64,000 bases of DNA from assembly GCF_964355755.1 (NCBI RefSeq), contig NC_092670.1, positions 8,989,201 to 9,053,200 on the forward strand, read 5' to 3'. A program made the translations under genes and the position numbers. The notes beneath the pieces were generated by a model, which worked only from the letters and a program-made list of their open reading frames with translations, was not told the DNA's origin and made no database searches. The DNA comes from Antedon mediterranea (Eukaryota; Echinodermata; Crinoidea; Comatulida; Antedonidae). Shown here piece after piece: positions 42,986 through 55,370 of this stretch. How positions within the stretch are numbered: position 1 is the first letter of the stretch; each line of letters starts with the position of its first letter.

Positions 42986-44072
42986 GTATGTTGTAGGACA
43001 AAATTTGCAAAACCATGTTTATTTGAGGAAAACTATGAAAATAGTGAAATCCACATTTTTTCCGAATAGAAGTACCTAAATAATGTAACAAACAAATAAA
43101 ACAACTTAAAAAAATTGTTTGTATAGTTTTCACATTGACTGACTGGCTTCCAACGTTTTATAATCTTCTTAATTATAATAATTACTAATGTTTAATGTGA
43201 ATATTTCTGAAATGGAAACATTGGAATTGTATTTTTATCAATGAAATGGATAAATGGTCTGAATTTATGATTCGAATGATAGACTTGTCATGAGGTAAAA
43301 TATTAATCTATTCTTATTATTTATTTATCAGGTCAAACAGTAGATAAATAAAAATAGACGTTTTTTCCACTCTATCACAGCTCACCTTTGGCATGGGCGT
43401 CTCTATTTGTCATCGAATATGTTCGATTCAAATCTAAATTCTTTGATATTTTTTACGATTAACATTGGACGATCATAACAGTGGTGATGATATCGTGATT
43501 AGGGGATCTAGGATTCTAGCCTGAATTACGGTTCTGACGTGCTATAAAATACTAGTTTATAGTGTTTCAAAAAGAGCGACGTTTCGGAACCATCATGGAA
43601 CCATTCTCAAGATCAAAATGAGTAAAGAAATTATAGTAAATGTCTCTTAATTCGTTTTTGTATTGCATCGAGAACAGTTTAACACAAATAACATTTTCAG
43701 ATGAGTATACCACTAGTATGAACTTTTGCCAATGAGCTATGCTCGACGCGATTATGAGGTCATGTTTCGAATATGAGCACTGTTTCTATAATTTGACAGT
43801 ATGATTTATATATAATTTACACAGTGCTACGCAACACAATTGATTTATATATTCCGTACCACGCCGAGAATGTTGAAGAGTCGCTATCCAATCGAGTTTG
43901 AACAATACCATGAAAGCCCCAGTGATCTAATGGTTAGGACAGCTCAAGCAGGACGGTCCGAGTTCCAGTGGATCGGTTGGGGCGAATTTTTTCTCATTCT
44001 TACAGATTTCCTTATCGTTATCGTTTCAAATTAATTAATTATTATATTTATATTTTCTTCTTTGTTATTTAG
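42986..44072. other. Intron of the DED-like gene
   Basis: The donor is GTATGT and the acceptor TTTGTTATTTAG. It contains a tRNA-like segment (43916-43983) and, near 43575-43610, a GACGTTTCGGAACCATCATG block of the kind found beside LINE or Penelope ends. Confidence 0.5.
43916..43983 (+). repeat. tRNA-like pseudogene
   Basis: GCCCCAG at the 5' end can pair with TTGGGGC at the 3' end (one G-T pair), and GATCTAATGGTTAGGAC resembles a tRNA-Glu-type D arm/A box. The T arm is corrupted (no GGTTCGAATCC), so this is a decayed tRNA or SINE and not a working gene. Confidence 0.45.
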
Positions 44073-44135
44073 CAGAGGAAGGGCCGAGAAGTATGCAAAC
44101 AGAGAAAGTGCCGAGAAGTATGCAAACAGAGGAAG
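44073..44135 (+). CDS. DED-like gene, repeat-rich third exon
   Basis: The acceptor is TTATTTAG and the donor GTAATT. At 63 bp with phase 1 at both ends it is a symmetric exon that can be skipped or duplicated without breaking the frame. It encodes two near-identical nine-residue units E-E-G-P-R-S-M-Q-T and E-K-V-P-R-S-M-Q-T, then E-E. The low-complexity linker suggests internal duplication. Later exons were not found in the next kilobases. Confidence 0.55.
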
Positions 44136-45651
44136 GTAATTTTATACTTTTATGATGATTTTGTTGGTTTATATACATATCATGTAACAGGACATAGACA
44201 GTTTAGGGAGAGAAAATCAGTAAGGGAGATAATAGCCGCCGGAAGTTTTTTTTAGGAATTACGAGGCAAAATAAAAATGTTCAGCAGAAGAGAAATCAAA
44301 CCAAAGAAATTAGTAATAGATTTTAAAATGAAATGAAATTGGCAATGCAATTAGTAATTTGAAATGCAATTATTATTAATTAATAATCCCAAAATAATTC
44401 CATTTACCAATTCAATTGTTAAATTCAAACCATAATCGTGCAGTTCAATAAAAAGAAAAAAGAAAAACTAATCGTCACAAAATCTCAATTCACTTCACAT
44501 CCTAGGCAACAACAAGTAAATTAAAAGTTAACAAGGACAGAGTACGCATATGACGATAACCTTCCTTTCATTCCTTATAATGCTATTCATGTTTAATCAT
44601 TCAAAGTGGTCCATTTAAAATAATAACATTTCGATATATTTACATAAAGCTTGATCTAAAATTAGAAAAACGTCTTCTTGATAAATTACTTTTTAATTAC
44701 GATAGTTTGATTTACAAATTGGCATAACGCCGGGTGGTGTTTTCTCAATGTTTTTGATACATTTTGTAAATTATCAGATTTTAATTCTGTGATTCTGCGA
44801 TTGACTTGTAAATCTAGTCTACAAAAATGTAATTCAAATTTTAGAATAAGTAGGGCCTTTTCTGCTGCCAAGTAAATACCGTATATAATACGGTATTTTT
44901 TTAAATACCGTAAATGTTTGGATGCAGAAACAGCGCTCATAAAAAATATACCGTATTTTTTTTATACCGTATGTTGAGTAGTTGCAGTAGAAACGAGTCC
45001 CGAGTCATTCATGCATGTCAGAAATATTTTAATATTAGTTCACTCAATGTAGTCTGATATGACAATTTTTTTAATGATAGTGATACTTTCATAAAGGCCT
45101 ACCGTATACGGTTAATTTTATTTTTTTACTATGAACTTATAAGAGAAATAAATTTTACTTTGATTGATTTATAAGTGCGTTACTCAAAAAATGAAATCTT
45201 TTTAGTGAAAATGTTTAACACCTTATTTGCAATGTACTTAGCCTAAGTGCAAAGTAATGTTTACAATGAGAATATACCTTATTTTATTTATTTTTTTTGT
45301 TATCATTGTATTTCTATTTTTGTAAATGATAAATGTGTCTGTTAATTAACAAAAATGTATATACAAATGTATTATCATTGTTGCCTAGTTATTCACCAAG
45401 TTGTGGAAAAAAAAGTGAATACAATTTTAAGGGAAATATTTATTGAGTTAAATGAAATGAGAGATTGGTGAATACGGCCACTGGGCTCTATTTTTCCATT
45501 CTATTTCGGATTTGTGATAAATTTAGTTTTCGTTTTGCTGTCCTCTGTTGAGCATATTTTCAACTGAAGTTTTTTTTATCTTCTGATTATCAAAAATTAT
45601 GTTTGTCGCCCTCTATAAATCTAAATGTACAAATTAATACGTTATACTAAG
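44136..45651. other. Intron or intergenic, no further exon seen
   Basis: AT-rich. Several ACCGTAT/ATACGGT inverted motifs cluster at 44876-44975 and may be a small hairpin repeat. An 84-codon minus-strand frame there (44940-44686) has no recognisable domain. Confidence 0.4.
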
Positions 45652-46858
45652 CGTATCCGGACAACTACCCCCTGGACAATTACCACCCGGACAACTACCA
45701 CCAGGACAATAACCCCCTAGAACAACTACCACCCATCTACACATAATTAATTTTGTCAATACAGAATGAATTTTGTCTACACAGAATTAATTTTGTCAAC
45801 ACAGAATTAATTTTGTCTACACAGAATGAATTTTGTTTACACAGAATGAATTTTGTCAATACAAAATGAATTTTGTGTTGACTACCCCCTTAGGACAACT
45901 ACCCCCTTAGGATAACAACCCCCGGACAACTACCCCCCGGACAACTACCCCCCGGACAAGTACCCCCTTAGGACAACTACCCCCTTAGGACAACTACCCC
46001 CCGGTCAACAACCCCCCGGTCAACAACCCCCCGGTCAACAATCCCCCGGTCAACTACCCCCTCCCCCGGACAACTACCCCCTCCCTTAGGACTATATTTA
46101 TGTTCAATCTTTTACTTTTGTTTACAATAATGAATAGTAATTCGTCAAAGTAACGAATTAAAATATAGTTATTAATTCCTATTATACACTGTTGCAGAGT
46201 CAGGTTGTTGAATGGTCTGGGTGGTAGTTGTCCGTCCGGGGGGTAGTTGTTCTAAAGGGATAGTTGTCTGGGTGGTAGTTGTCCAGGGGTTAGTTGTCCT
46301 ACGGAGGTAGTTGTCTTAAAAGATTATTTGCCCTCGGAGTATTGTCCAGGTCCAGGAGGTAGTTGTCCGCGGGGTAATTACCCGGGGGGGGGGGGGTAAT
46401 TGTCAGGGGGTAATTGTTCCTAGGGGTAATTGTCCGGGGGGTAGTTGTCCAGGGGTTAGTTGTCCTACGGAGGTAGTTGTCCTAAAAGATTATTTGCCCT
46501 CGGAGTATTGTCCAGGTTCAGGAGGTAGTTGTCCTACGGGAGTATTGTGTCAGAGGTAGTTGTCCGCGGGGTAATTACCCGGGGGGGTGTGGTAATTGTC
46601 CGGGGGGTAATTGTCAGAGGGTAATTTTTCTAAGGGGTTTTTTTCCGGGGGTAGTTGTCCTAAGGGGGTTGTTGTCCTAAGGGGGTAGTTGTCCGGGGGG
46701 TATTTGTCCGGGGGGTAGTTGTCCTAAAGGGGTAGTTGTCCTAAGGGGGTAGTTGTCCTAAAGGGGTAGTTGTCCTAAGGGGGTAGTTGTCCAGGTGGTG
46801 GTTGTCCGTGGGGTAGTTTTCCGGGGGTAAATGTCCAGGGGGTGAATATCCGGATACG
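45652..46858. mobile_element. Foldback element with CCGGACAACTACCCCC arms, copy B
   Basis: It has the same arms and core as 27842-28998. Here both termini are preserved: CGTATCCGGA at the left and TCCGGATACG at the right. The left arm contains a 20-bp minisatellite (45746-45880). I could not see a target duplication. It ends 84 bp before the start codon at 46943. Confidence 0.82.
45746..45880. repeat. 20-bp minisatellite within foldback element
   Basis: The unit AATTTTGTCTACACAGAATG recurs about 6.5 times with substitutions. It is absent from copy A, so it expanded after the two copies separated or was lost there. Confidence 0.9.
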
Positions 46859-46942
46859 ATTTGGATGCATGACAGTCATAATCACTGGAACTGTTAGGGG
46901 GTTTAGTTTTATAAACTGAAATCTATCAATTACATTCGAATT

Positions 46943-47219
46943 ATGAATAGTGGAAAAGAAACAAATGGAAACACAGACGTTGAGGCAAGCACTATTTCAA
47001 TTTCAGGAACGGCAGACGATAATACACCGGCTGAAATAAGATGCCGGGCTATCAAACGTTTTGTTGTCGATGAAGATGTGGAGCAACAGGATACGTCGGC
47101 GTGCAAATCCTGGATTGACGAACATGTGTTCATTATTATAGGAGCAGTTATGTTAATATTAGTAGTTGTTGCAGTCTCTGTCACGTTGGGTCTTCTTTCC
47201 ATTGAATCAAATTCCACTG
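46943..47219 (+). CDS. First exon of a type II membrane protein
   Basis: The frame opens M-N-S-G-K-E-T-N and has a polar, acidic N-terminal region of about 60 residues without a signal peptide. A 25-residue hydrophobic segment follows at about residues 62-86 (VFIIIGAVMLILVVVAVSV). The exon then ends after S-N-S-T at a strong donor GTAAGTAC in phase 1. This is the layout of a type II (N-in) single-pass protein. The next compatible exon is at 50045. Fibrinogen exons further down may supply the ectodomain. The product is otherwise unknown. Confidence 0.65.
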
Positions 47220-47252
47220 GTAAGTACTTCTTGGCTTTCATCTTAGCTTCCT

Positions 47253-47500
47253 GCGACGCTTGAAACAAACATTTTTCCAGCCTCCTGCGTAAATGGTTCG
47301 TGCTTGGTACTATGATAAAGACCGTTTTGATCGTTATCATTAGTTTTTTCCTTAAAGTATAGCTCCCCCCAGCTCTTACGTTTAAGTGTGTGATTATACA
47401 AAAAAAATAGGAAATATGACTATTTCCCAACAACTCATTTCTAAAACGTCGGGCAGAAAATAGTGTTTTTTAATATATTACAATTTTTTTCAGTAACTTA
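47253..47500. repeat. Diverged copy of the stalk-exon upstream segment
   Basis: It starts GCGACGCTTGAAACAAAC and shares CCAGCCTCCTGCGTAAATGG, CTTAAAG and the terminal TTTTTTTCAG with 49822-50044 and 62836-63058. It lacks the following stalk exon, so it is an incomplete and older duplicate. Confidence 0.8.
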
Positions 47501-48187
47501 AAGGAGAGGTTATTAGTTTACAATACGTCAATAAACGCGTTATACTTCGCGACGTACGAGTTGTGTTCGTGGTGAACGCATTGGTGTAATTTTTGGTTAA
47601 TTAGGCCTAATGAATGCAAATGTTTAAGGCCCATGTGATATTTCTTCAGTATGTTTTACATATAACATTATGATTTGCACTGTACAACAGCATCATCTTA
47701 ATTAAGTTGCTTATTAATTTTAAGCCAGCTTTCTACTTAGCCTAACTAGCTAGGCTTGGATCCATGTCTAGGCCTATATATTCATAAGTTCGAAAAGGCT
47801 TGGTCGTTTCGCCCTATTTATCGTTACTGGGTTTTCTCGCACATTAATAATTTTGAAACACAAAATCATCTACAAACAAATTGTATTGTTCACATCACAA
47901 AATTGTTAAGTGACGTGAAAGAAAAAGAAAAATTGTTCAGGTACCCTAGATCATGATGTGTAGTCCGAAGCTGGGTGGTTGCCATAACAAACTTCACTGC
48001 TGCTGTAAGGCCATCACAGCCTAGCTAAGCCAAGCAGCAGCATCAGTACATACCTAGTAGGCCAAGGCCTAGCTTTATTGAATATATAGCCACGTCTTTC
48101 TAAGATCTCCTTAAAATAGACATTTTAGTAATAATCTCATAATCACATCATTACACTGTGAAAACAATGTAGGGTCACATCCAGAAT

Positions 48188-49266
48188 GGGTGTCACGAAA
48201 GCTCAGACCACGAAAGCTCAGACCCCCTAAGACCTAAGATCACGAAAGCTAAGACCCAACACCTAAGATTACAAATATTTATCTTTCGCACCTGCCTTGT
48301 ATTTTAACTCCTAACATTTATTCTGAATACCACACCTTAGAATTGGCACTTTCATGAAAAAGAATCACATAAAAAGTAACAAATACATTTTTAAATTGAT
48401 GATTTTACAGACGTTTTTCTCGACACAAAATGACTAGCCTACAGTACAGTAGGCCTACCCCATGGGCCATGTTCAATGTTTTTGTTTCTATGGAACGTCA
48501 AAAGAGCAAAAATTATATAGAGGGCTGAAAACTCTGTGGAGTCCATCTACAGTGTGGATGGAACAATGTAAAATTAAAATTGTAATGATAATAGTATAAT
48601 CATGCAAGTACGAAGAAATAAATACTGGCAAATAAATTTTAATTTAAAAATCATGATAAGTTTTTTTGTTTCGTTTTCTTTCTGTTTTTATACTTGTACT
48701 ATTATTGTTGCTCTTTTGGCGCTCCATAGAAACAAAAACATTGAGCATGGGGAGCTCGAGGAGTTACATTACAGTATACAAAGAAACACATCTGTAAAAT
48801 CATCAATTTAAAGGATTTATTTATTTGTTATTATGTGTTTCTCCTTCTGAAAGTACTTATAAGTCCTAATTTTAATGTGTGGTGTTCAGGATAAAGTTAG
48901 TCAACAAATTTGGAGTCAAAATACAAGAAAGGCAGGTGCGTAAGAAAAACATCCTCTGAACCAACACAATGGAGTAAATATATACCAACAAACAACCCGT
49001 CAAGTTTGTTTGTTGTAAAGAAAAAATATACATTTACTCAACGGGCGAAAATAATGTGAGTTTATCTATGTTTTGCGGTAGTATTAAATTATATTTATGG
49101 TAATAAATGAAACCTACTGTGTTTAAAATTATGTATGGATAAACAAGTATTGTTTTTAAGCTGTAGTATATCTTAGTATTTGTAATCTTAGGTGTTGGGT
49201 CTTAGCTTTCGTGATCTTAGGTCTTAGGGGGTCTGAGCTTTCGTGGTCTGAGCTTTCGTGACACCC
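48188..49266. mobile_element. Foldback DNA transposon with 10-bp TSD, copy B
   Basis: It is nearly identical to 6940-8026, with the same GGGTGTCACGAAAGCTCAGA ends. CATCCAGAAT is duplicated at 48178-48187 and 49267-49276. The 71-codon arm frame of copy A is here 69 codons, through a six-base deletion. It lies within intron 1 of the type II membrane gene. Confidence 0.93.
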
Positions 49267-49603
49267 CATCCAGAATGTTTACATATACTACTTTCCAACC
49301 GTCAAAAACTACATCGCGACGAGAACAGATCACCGTGCAAGTGCAGTAGATAGTGTTATCGTGAAAAACTCACATGATCATTTTACTGCCTAAATTAATA
49401 TAAAAAAATACCAATTGACCTTATTATATTGGTGGAAAATTTACGCAAAATTGCGCAAGGTATACTCAATAAAAAATACAGTAATGGAAAGATCTGGAAA
49501 AATTACATCAAAAACATTTTAAGATTTTTTCTAGTATCTTTAATTAGTTCAAGTGCGGCGTTTGAGGTCAGGTGTTTAGCACGAAACCCATATTGGTGGG
49601 TGT

Positions 49604-49815
49604 TTAAAATTTAAAATTTGGTTCGATAGTCATTATATATAGACTATTATGCATTGCCTTTTCAAAGATTTTTGAAAATACAGGTAACACTGATATCGGG
49701 TGGTAATTTATAATTTCATCAATGTTTCCTTTATAGACAGGGATAATCTTTGCAATTTTTATTTTATCGAGAAAAATACCAGACTCAAAAGAAATATTTT
49801 TATTATGTGAGTTAG
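49604..49815 (-). pseudogene. LINE reverse transcriptase fragment
   Basis: The minus-strand frame gives ESGIFLDKIKIAKIIPVYKG, then I-I-N-Y-H-P-I-S-V-L-P-V-F-S-K-I-F-E-K, the fingers motif of jockey/CR1-type reverse transcriptases (P-I-S-L-L-P-x-x-S-K-I-F-E-K). It is a short, truncated copy. Confidence 0.8.
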
Positions 49816-49821
49816 TGTCCC

Positions 49822-50762
49822 GCGACGCTGGAAACAAAGCTTTTTCCAGCCTCCTGCGTAAATGGTTCGTGCTTGGTACGTTTTGATCATTAGTTTTCTC
49901 CTTAAAGAAGAGCTCCCCTCAAACTTTTATTATGTTTAGAAAAGTTTAATTAAAGTGATTATACAAAAAAAAAAGGAAAAATATGGCAATATATTTAATA
50001 ATATGGAAATAGTGCTTTTTAATATATTACATTTTTTTCTGCAGAGTCAACTACAATGGCGATTGGTACGACCACACACGAGGCATCAGCAGTAAGTGAA
50101 TTTGACACGTCCAACACGAACGGTCTTGCATTACGATCGACAACCATTACACATACATCAACTACAGAGTTAACTAATGCTACAGCCATAATATGGCAAA
50201 TTGTTTTATCATTTACTTCTGAATTAAACTTTAAGGCAATTGGTTGCAACTTAAGTCCAATATAGGCCTATTCGACTTAATATGCAATATATCACAATCA
50301 TGTCATTAGCACAAATGCATAGATTAAGATATCGGACAAACTGAAAATGTAATCTGGCATCACATGCATATATTCAGTTTATATTAAAAAATATTTAATG
50401 ATATTTACCAAGATTTAATTAGTATAGATAGAGATAGCCACATGCGATGGTAAAATAGACCTAACTAGAATAGCTAAATTACGTACATTTCCTGTTTTTA
50501 ATATTCATTGTCGTTGCAATGTAAAACAAGAATATTTCTTACAAAAAACGCTGCTCGCTTATTGTTATTGCTAAGGTCAAGTCTGGGGGTCACTTCAAGT
50601 ATCCTATTACAAACAAAAACTTCAATGGACTGTTTTGATAATAATTCAATGATTATCTGACAGCGAATTATAGTAATATCATGGGACTCATAAATACCAG
50701 AAATGCTTTGGGATTTGTCGACTCTTTTCCCAGCCGTTTTTTGGATTCAACAGGTGAAATTA
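49822..50762. repeat. Duplicated segment (source copy) carrying the stalk exon
   Basis: 941 bp from GCGACGCTGGAAACAAAGC to CAACAGGTGAAATTA are matched by 62836-63842. The only length difference I find is a 66-bp stretch missing here. The missing piece is bounded by ACAGAG, so a slip deletion is likely. Confidence 0.9.
50045..50264 (+). CDS. Ser/Thr-rich stalk exon of the type II membrane protein
   Basis: The acceptor TTTTTTCTGCAG joins exon 46943-47219 in frame (phase 1). The reading E-S-T-T-M-A-I-G-T-T-T-H-E is rich in Thr and Ser and looks like a mucin-type stalk. Two 3' ends are possible: a good donor GTAAGTG at 50093, or read-through to a stop at 50263-50265. In the duplicate (63059-63345) the frame is kept with a 66-bp difference, which supports coding use. 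The long frame beyond the Thr-rich part has no domain. Confidence 0.45.
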
Positions 50763-52470
50763 TAGTGGAGTTTCCATTTTAACAAAAATGTCAAAGTGTA
50801 GTACTATAAAGCTGCTTGATTTCATCTAATGAATGAGTCATCTCGTGTGACGTAGCGGGCTAGAGCAGCAGGGTGAAAAATACTTTTACTTCTATCAAGT
50901 TTAATCATCACTGTTCCGACGTACGCAAAGCAGAAAACGATGTGTAATAATATGTACGATAAACGGCAATATGCTAACGTCGTCGGCTCTAATTAATTAA
51001 CCAATAATTAATATAATTAATAATATATAATAATAATAATTATTATTATTATTATAAAGTGCTTTAAGAATACGATTTATTTTATCGGAAGAAACAATTG
51101 AGGAAAATATATAATTATTAAGAATTAGAATGTTGTAAGATGTAAATGAAACACTGGTAAACAAATGTTAATAGAAATGCGTGCGTTTGTTTTTGCGTGT
51201 AAAATTTTACCTAATAAAATGAACTTGAAATATTAGTAAAACACCACTACTCAAGAGAAGATGCTAAGGCATTGAAGAATTTATTTTTTAGATATGTTTC
51301 TGAACAGGCTCAGAATGAATTTCTGACTGTGTGCGTCATGAGAAGGTACATGGAAAACCCCGTCATATGGGTCGTTGATTTGTCCGTAGTCATTGCATTT
51401 TGCCGGGGATTCCCCATCATTTAAGTATTTCCGTAGTACCCTATTTATTTATCTTCATTTCCCTACGTCCGTAATATTGGGCCAAATTTCCGTAGTAATT
51501 ACGGGCGTTCCGAACTTTGAAATAACAGTGTTTAATTGCTTCTTTCTGCAAATTTCTTTCATATTTTCTTTTCTGGAGTGTTGATAATAGGCCTAGTAAT
51601 TAGTTTGGGGACTTCCTCTGACGTTCGTATTGAACGCGCAACACAAATGTTATCCTTAGTCGCATTTTTATCCGAATTATTACTCATTTTGTTTGTATAT
51701 TATTGACATGATATGATATGTTCATTTATTCTGTGCATGTCAAAATATGTTAAATGCATACGGTATCGCCGCAAATTACTCAATTATTATTTTTATGTTG
51801 AGTCTGATATGTTCGTTTTATTTAGGCACATGTGTTCTTAAGACCTAAGCTCCATGATAAAACATTGAATTACTCCTGTATTGTATTAAAAACTAATCAA
51901 ATGAAGACGACAAAGTTTTATTAATTTATTTTTTTTTATCACTAATTTTCTTCTTGATTCTGCTTCTATTGATGTGTGAGTTCCTGATATTCCTCTTTAC
52001 ACCTAAGCAATGGAAGGAAAAACGTTTTAATTAAATTTCTTTTTTTTTTCTTAGCATTTCTTTTTTCATAGCCAAACTATTAATACGCCGTCTGTACTAA
52101 GAGAGTATTTAAACTGTCACTGATAGTTAAATTTGTTTTTCGCCAAGACTCCATGATACAACTAAACTGGAATGGAAACAACAAATCTAATAAATGCAAA
52201 TTGTAGTGGAATAACGTTAAGAATGATAACACTGTAATGGTAGTAATAGTCATAAAAAATACTATACAACAAAGCATGAGATGCGATAACTAATAGCAAA
52301 AACAATAGCACGGTCTAAAATATGCGTGAATGGCGGCGCGGCGCGCCATAGAAATCTGTTGTGGCTGAAACTGTCTGTGGCCGAAACGGTCATATGCCGT
52401 TAGTATTAGGGTAGGCCTAGGCGTTATAGCCTTGCTAGGCCTAGGATTGTTTGGTTGTTTGTTGACATAA
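50265..52470. other. Intron or intergenic, no exon seen
   Basis: It contains the rest of the duplicated segment (to 50762) and an AT-rich (TAA/ATT)n tract at about 51000-51058. No other structure is supported. Confidence 0.45.
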
Positions 52471-52474
52471 TTAA

Positions 52475-52736
52475 AGATGTATTTTCCCTTGAAACACAAA
52501 AAAATGAAGGTCAAATATTCTAAATTTAAATTGGCCATATTAAAATAATATTAAAGTTATTCAGTTAAAGTCGAAAATTCGACCCAAAAACCTAACCTAA
52601 TTAACAGGTAAATTAATTTGATTGCATTTCGTCTGGAAAATTTTCGCGAGCGAAAGTAACCAAAGATTTCAAACCACGAGTATGCATTATGCATGATGCT
52701 AATTAGGATTTTTTACAACTCACAACAGTTGACAAG
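52475..52736. mobile_element. TTAA element, left half only
   Basis: TTAA (52471-52474) is followed by AGATGTATTTTCCCTTGAAA. The sequence then tracks 61057-61320 closely and stops near CAACAGTTGACAAGG. The right terminus is missing. Confidence 0.75.
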
Positions 52737-54347
52737 GTGTTTAATAATTTAAATGTTAAAGTAGTAATAATAACTAATCTAACCCCGGCAAATACTAGTA
52801 ATCTGACGTGAACCAAAAACAAAAACGAATAGCACATATTAATTGTTACTATTTTCAATGACAGCTCAATCATCCCAGAGAATGTCGTGCAACAGACAAA
52901 TAAAATATCTCTATACGAGCACGTTAAAAATGACAATATGCACACATTAAGTGCCCAAAAGTGCTGACAAATTTCTTTTCCATCCCTTTTTAAAATGCAA
53001 ATACTCTTTAGAATGGAAGATGACCTCAAAATGTGTAACTTATTACGAAAGCCAATGAGTTGTAAATATGAATTCATGTGCATATTAGACGTACAAAATG
53101 GTATGACGTCACCATTTGGCCACATGAATTTTTAAAATAGAGTTTTTTCACCTTTTGTCATAGATAATCACCTTCAAGAGTGCATTTCGCTTATCTGTGC
53201 TCAATTTTCGCTCAAATTTTATTATATGCTTGCTAAAACAATTATCTTATTCTCTTTTTATCAGTAAAATTATGAAAATGGTGTCTTATAATTCGTCAAA
53301 GTAACAAATATTAAATTCTACTTATTTTTTGGTTTTGTGTTTTACGTGACAATGTTTGACTTCTTGTAAAAATCCACTATTAATGGTAATTTTCTTCTTG
53401 GTTTAATTAGTTATTTGTTATTTTCTATGCAACATTAATAGAAATAATTGTTTATAAAATTAAATGAAATAAAAAAAATGAAATTAGCTAATTTTTCCAG
53501 GTTTTACGTGACAATGTTTGACGTCTTGTAAAAATCCACTATTAATGGTATTTTTCTTCTTGTTATTTTCTATGTAACAATAGAAATATTTGTTTATAAA
53601 AATATTTATAAAATTAAATGAAATAAACGAATGAAATTGCTTTTTAAGATAGTGTTACAGTACATTTACCTTGATTAGCTAATAAAATCAAACCAATTTA
53701 ATGCTTTACTAAATGTATAGACTCAGTATTTGATATTACATGTTATAGGCATCAATAGGGATTACCACCAAGGGATTTAATGGTGTTTCTTGGTCACCTA
53801 GAACTTCTCAAATTATTGATTCTTACATTATTATTAAACTTAAAGGCAAGGTGCGGCCAAAACATTTCTATTGATCATACATTCCAATAATTATCGATCA
53901 ATAGTTTCCCCTATGTTTCATTATTTTTGGCATTTTATTTGTGTTACACGAACTTGTTGAAAATAAGCACTTTCTTATCAGTGTAGGGATAGTACAAATT
54001 TTGTAAATAGAGAGGCATTTTTAAAAAAAAGCTATGAAAAATAAACAGTTTAGTAAAAAATGTTATCAGATGACTAAATATAGGTAATATAACGTGAATT
54101 TTACTTTTTTTTTTATTCAATTTTAGAATTTTATTTTTATGCTATAGCAAAAATTATCCACCGTATATCCATCATCTTTTTTCACCTTTTAGGGAGTCAC
54201 CAGACATGTTATTACATTAGGTTAAACTACATAACTACTGAAAAAAAGTTTTTATGGCAGAATTTTGGCAAATATTTGATTTATGTACAAATTACCAGAT
54301 ATTATATTTAAAATTCATGCCTGTATCTAAGCTTTAAGGTTTGTCTA
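52737..54347. other. Upstream/intron region of the fibrinogen unit
   Basis: From about 53650 to 53830 the sequence resembles 61725-61880 upstream of the second fibrinogen unit (shared ACATGTTATAGGCAT-like and ACCAAGGGATT stretches). The two units therefore arose by duplication. No 5' exon such as a PAN domain was found here. Confidence 0.5.
53336..53640. repeat. Direct repeat, ~165-bp spacing
   Basis: TTTTACGTGACAATGTTTGA and GTAAAAATCCACTATTAATG occur at about 53340 and again at about 53505, with the following AT-rich part also shared. Confidence 0.85.
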
Positions 54348-54486
54348 CACTATCAAACTGTATGTGTCAAAAAATGTGATGTGCCCATATATGGACATGA
54401 TGATGTCATATCACTAACATATTTAAGCATAGCACTACCATATAAGGGCACATCAAACTTTTTTGACACATAAAGTTTGATAGTGT
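54348..54486. mobile_element. Hairpin MITE, ~140 bp
   Basis: ACACTATCAAACT at the left is inverted as AGTTTGATAGTGT at the right. GTGTCAAAAAA, GATGTGCCCATAT and their complements extend the stem. It has no coding capacity, and target duplication is unclear. Confidence 0.75.
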
Positions 54487-54831
54487 CAATTCTTTTATAG
54501 AGACACACTCTTTTCTATCAGAGTTAAAATACAATCTTGCGGTTTAGTTGTTTCATGTGTGAATAAAACAAAAGATAGAGGCCTATATTCTTTGCTAACA
54601 CCTATCAGAGTAATAAGAGGAGGAGTTCCATTGGATGGTTGTAACTCAGATATGATGATTCAGATCAGCCACATTAAAAACTAAAAATTGAATAGAAAAA
54701 TGACCTTAATATAATGACAAATTAGGCCAAAACTATGAATAATTTTGTATATCCTAACACTTGATTTTCCCTAAAAAATATCAGTGAGTTTTTCCCACCA
54801 TAACACACGTCAAACTTTATACATTTTAAAG

Positions 54832-54960
54832 TGGTTGATGGGGGACTGTGGCAACATTTCACAATTTTATCCTGTGAGTGGTGAATATGTGATACAACCA
54901 AGTGAGGGAGGACCACAAATTAATGTGTACTGTGATATTAGGGAAGATGGAAAGTGGACG
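54832..54960 (+). CDS. Fibrinogen-related domain gene 1, exon a
   Basis: The reading W-L-M-G-D-C-G-N-I-S-Q-F is followed by SGEYVIQPSEGGPQINVYCD, the N-terminal part of a fibrinogen C-terminal domain with its first two cysteines, and ends at donor GTAAGAC. At the position where the paralogue has its acceptor (TTTTAG, 62078) this copy has TTTTAA; the next AG is two bases downstream. That would shift the phase relative to a phase-1 upstream exon, so the copy may be impaired or use another 5' exon. Confidence 0.7.
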
Positions 54961-55370
54961 GTAAGACAACAGTTATCAAGAGTAAACCCATCTTTATTAA
55001 TTATTCTATAACACACAAACAAAAACAAAATGTATCCATGATCATTACTATAAGGACTACCAGGGATCAGCATGGACAGAAAACATTTATTATAGAGAAC
55101 AATGTTAATGATTTGAGAGATAAGCCTTTACCAGCAACAGTGCGACGTTACAGAAAATTAAGTTGAAAGGCCAATGATTTATACTAATGTTCCAAATCAT
55201 GCATACTAAGCACCAAGAAGCAACTTAAGTGTAGTCAAATGATACACTATTGACTTAGTGTACTTTAATCGTAATAATACTGACCAGGTTCTCATTTCAT
55301 TCAGTTCTATTTATGCTTGTTCAGTAAAGTAGGCTAGAGTATATATATAACTAAATCTTTTTATGATCAG

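Larger units (their letters stand above)
47220..50044. other. Intron 1 of the type II membrane protein gene
   Basis: It runs from donor GTAAGT to acceptor TTTTTTCTGCAG. It contains an older copy of its own 3' part (47253-47500), a 10-bp-TSD transposon (48188-49266) and a LINE fragment (49604-49815). Confidence 0.6.

Noticed and set aside
43570-43615. Second hammerhead ribozyme near GACGTTTCGGAACC
   Set aside because: The reverse strand has GAAAC but neither CTGATGA nor a closing stem; GGTTCC is repeated directly, not inverted.
43916-43983. Functional tRNA gene
   Set aside because: The acceptor stem pairs and the D arm is plausible, but the T arm and B box are corrupted and no clean anticodon stem forms.
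44686-44940. 84-codon minus-strand frame
   Set aside because: It overlaps a cluster of ACCGTAT inverted motifs and matches no family I know.
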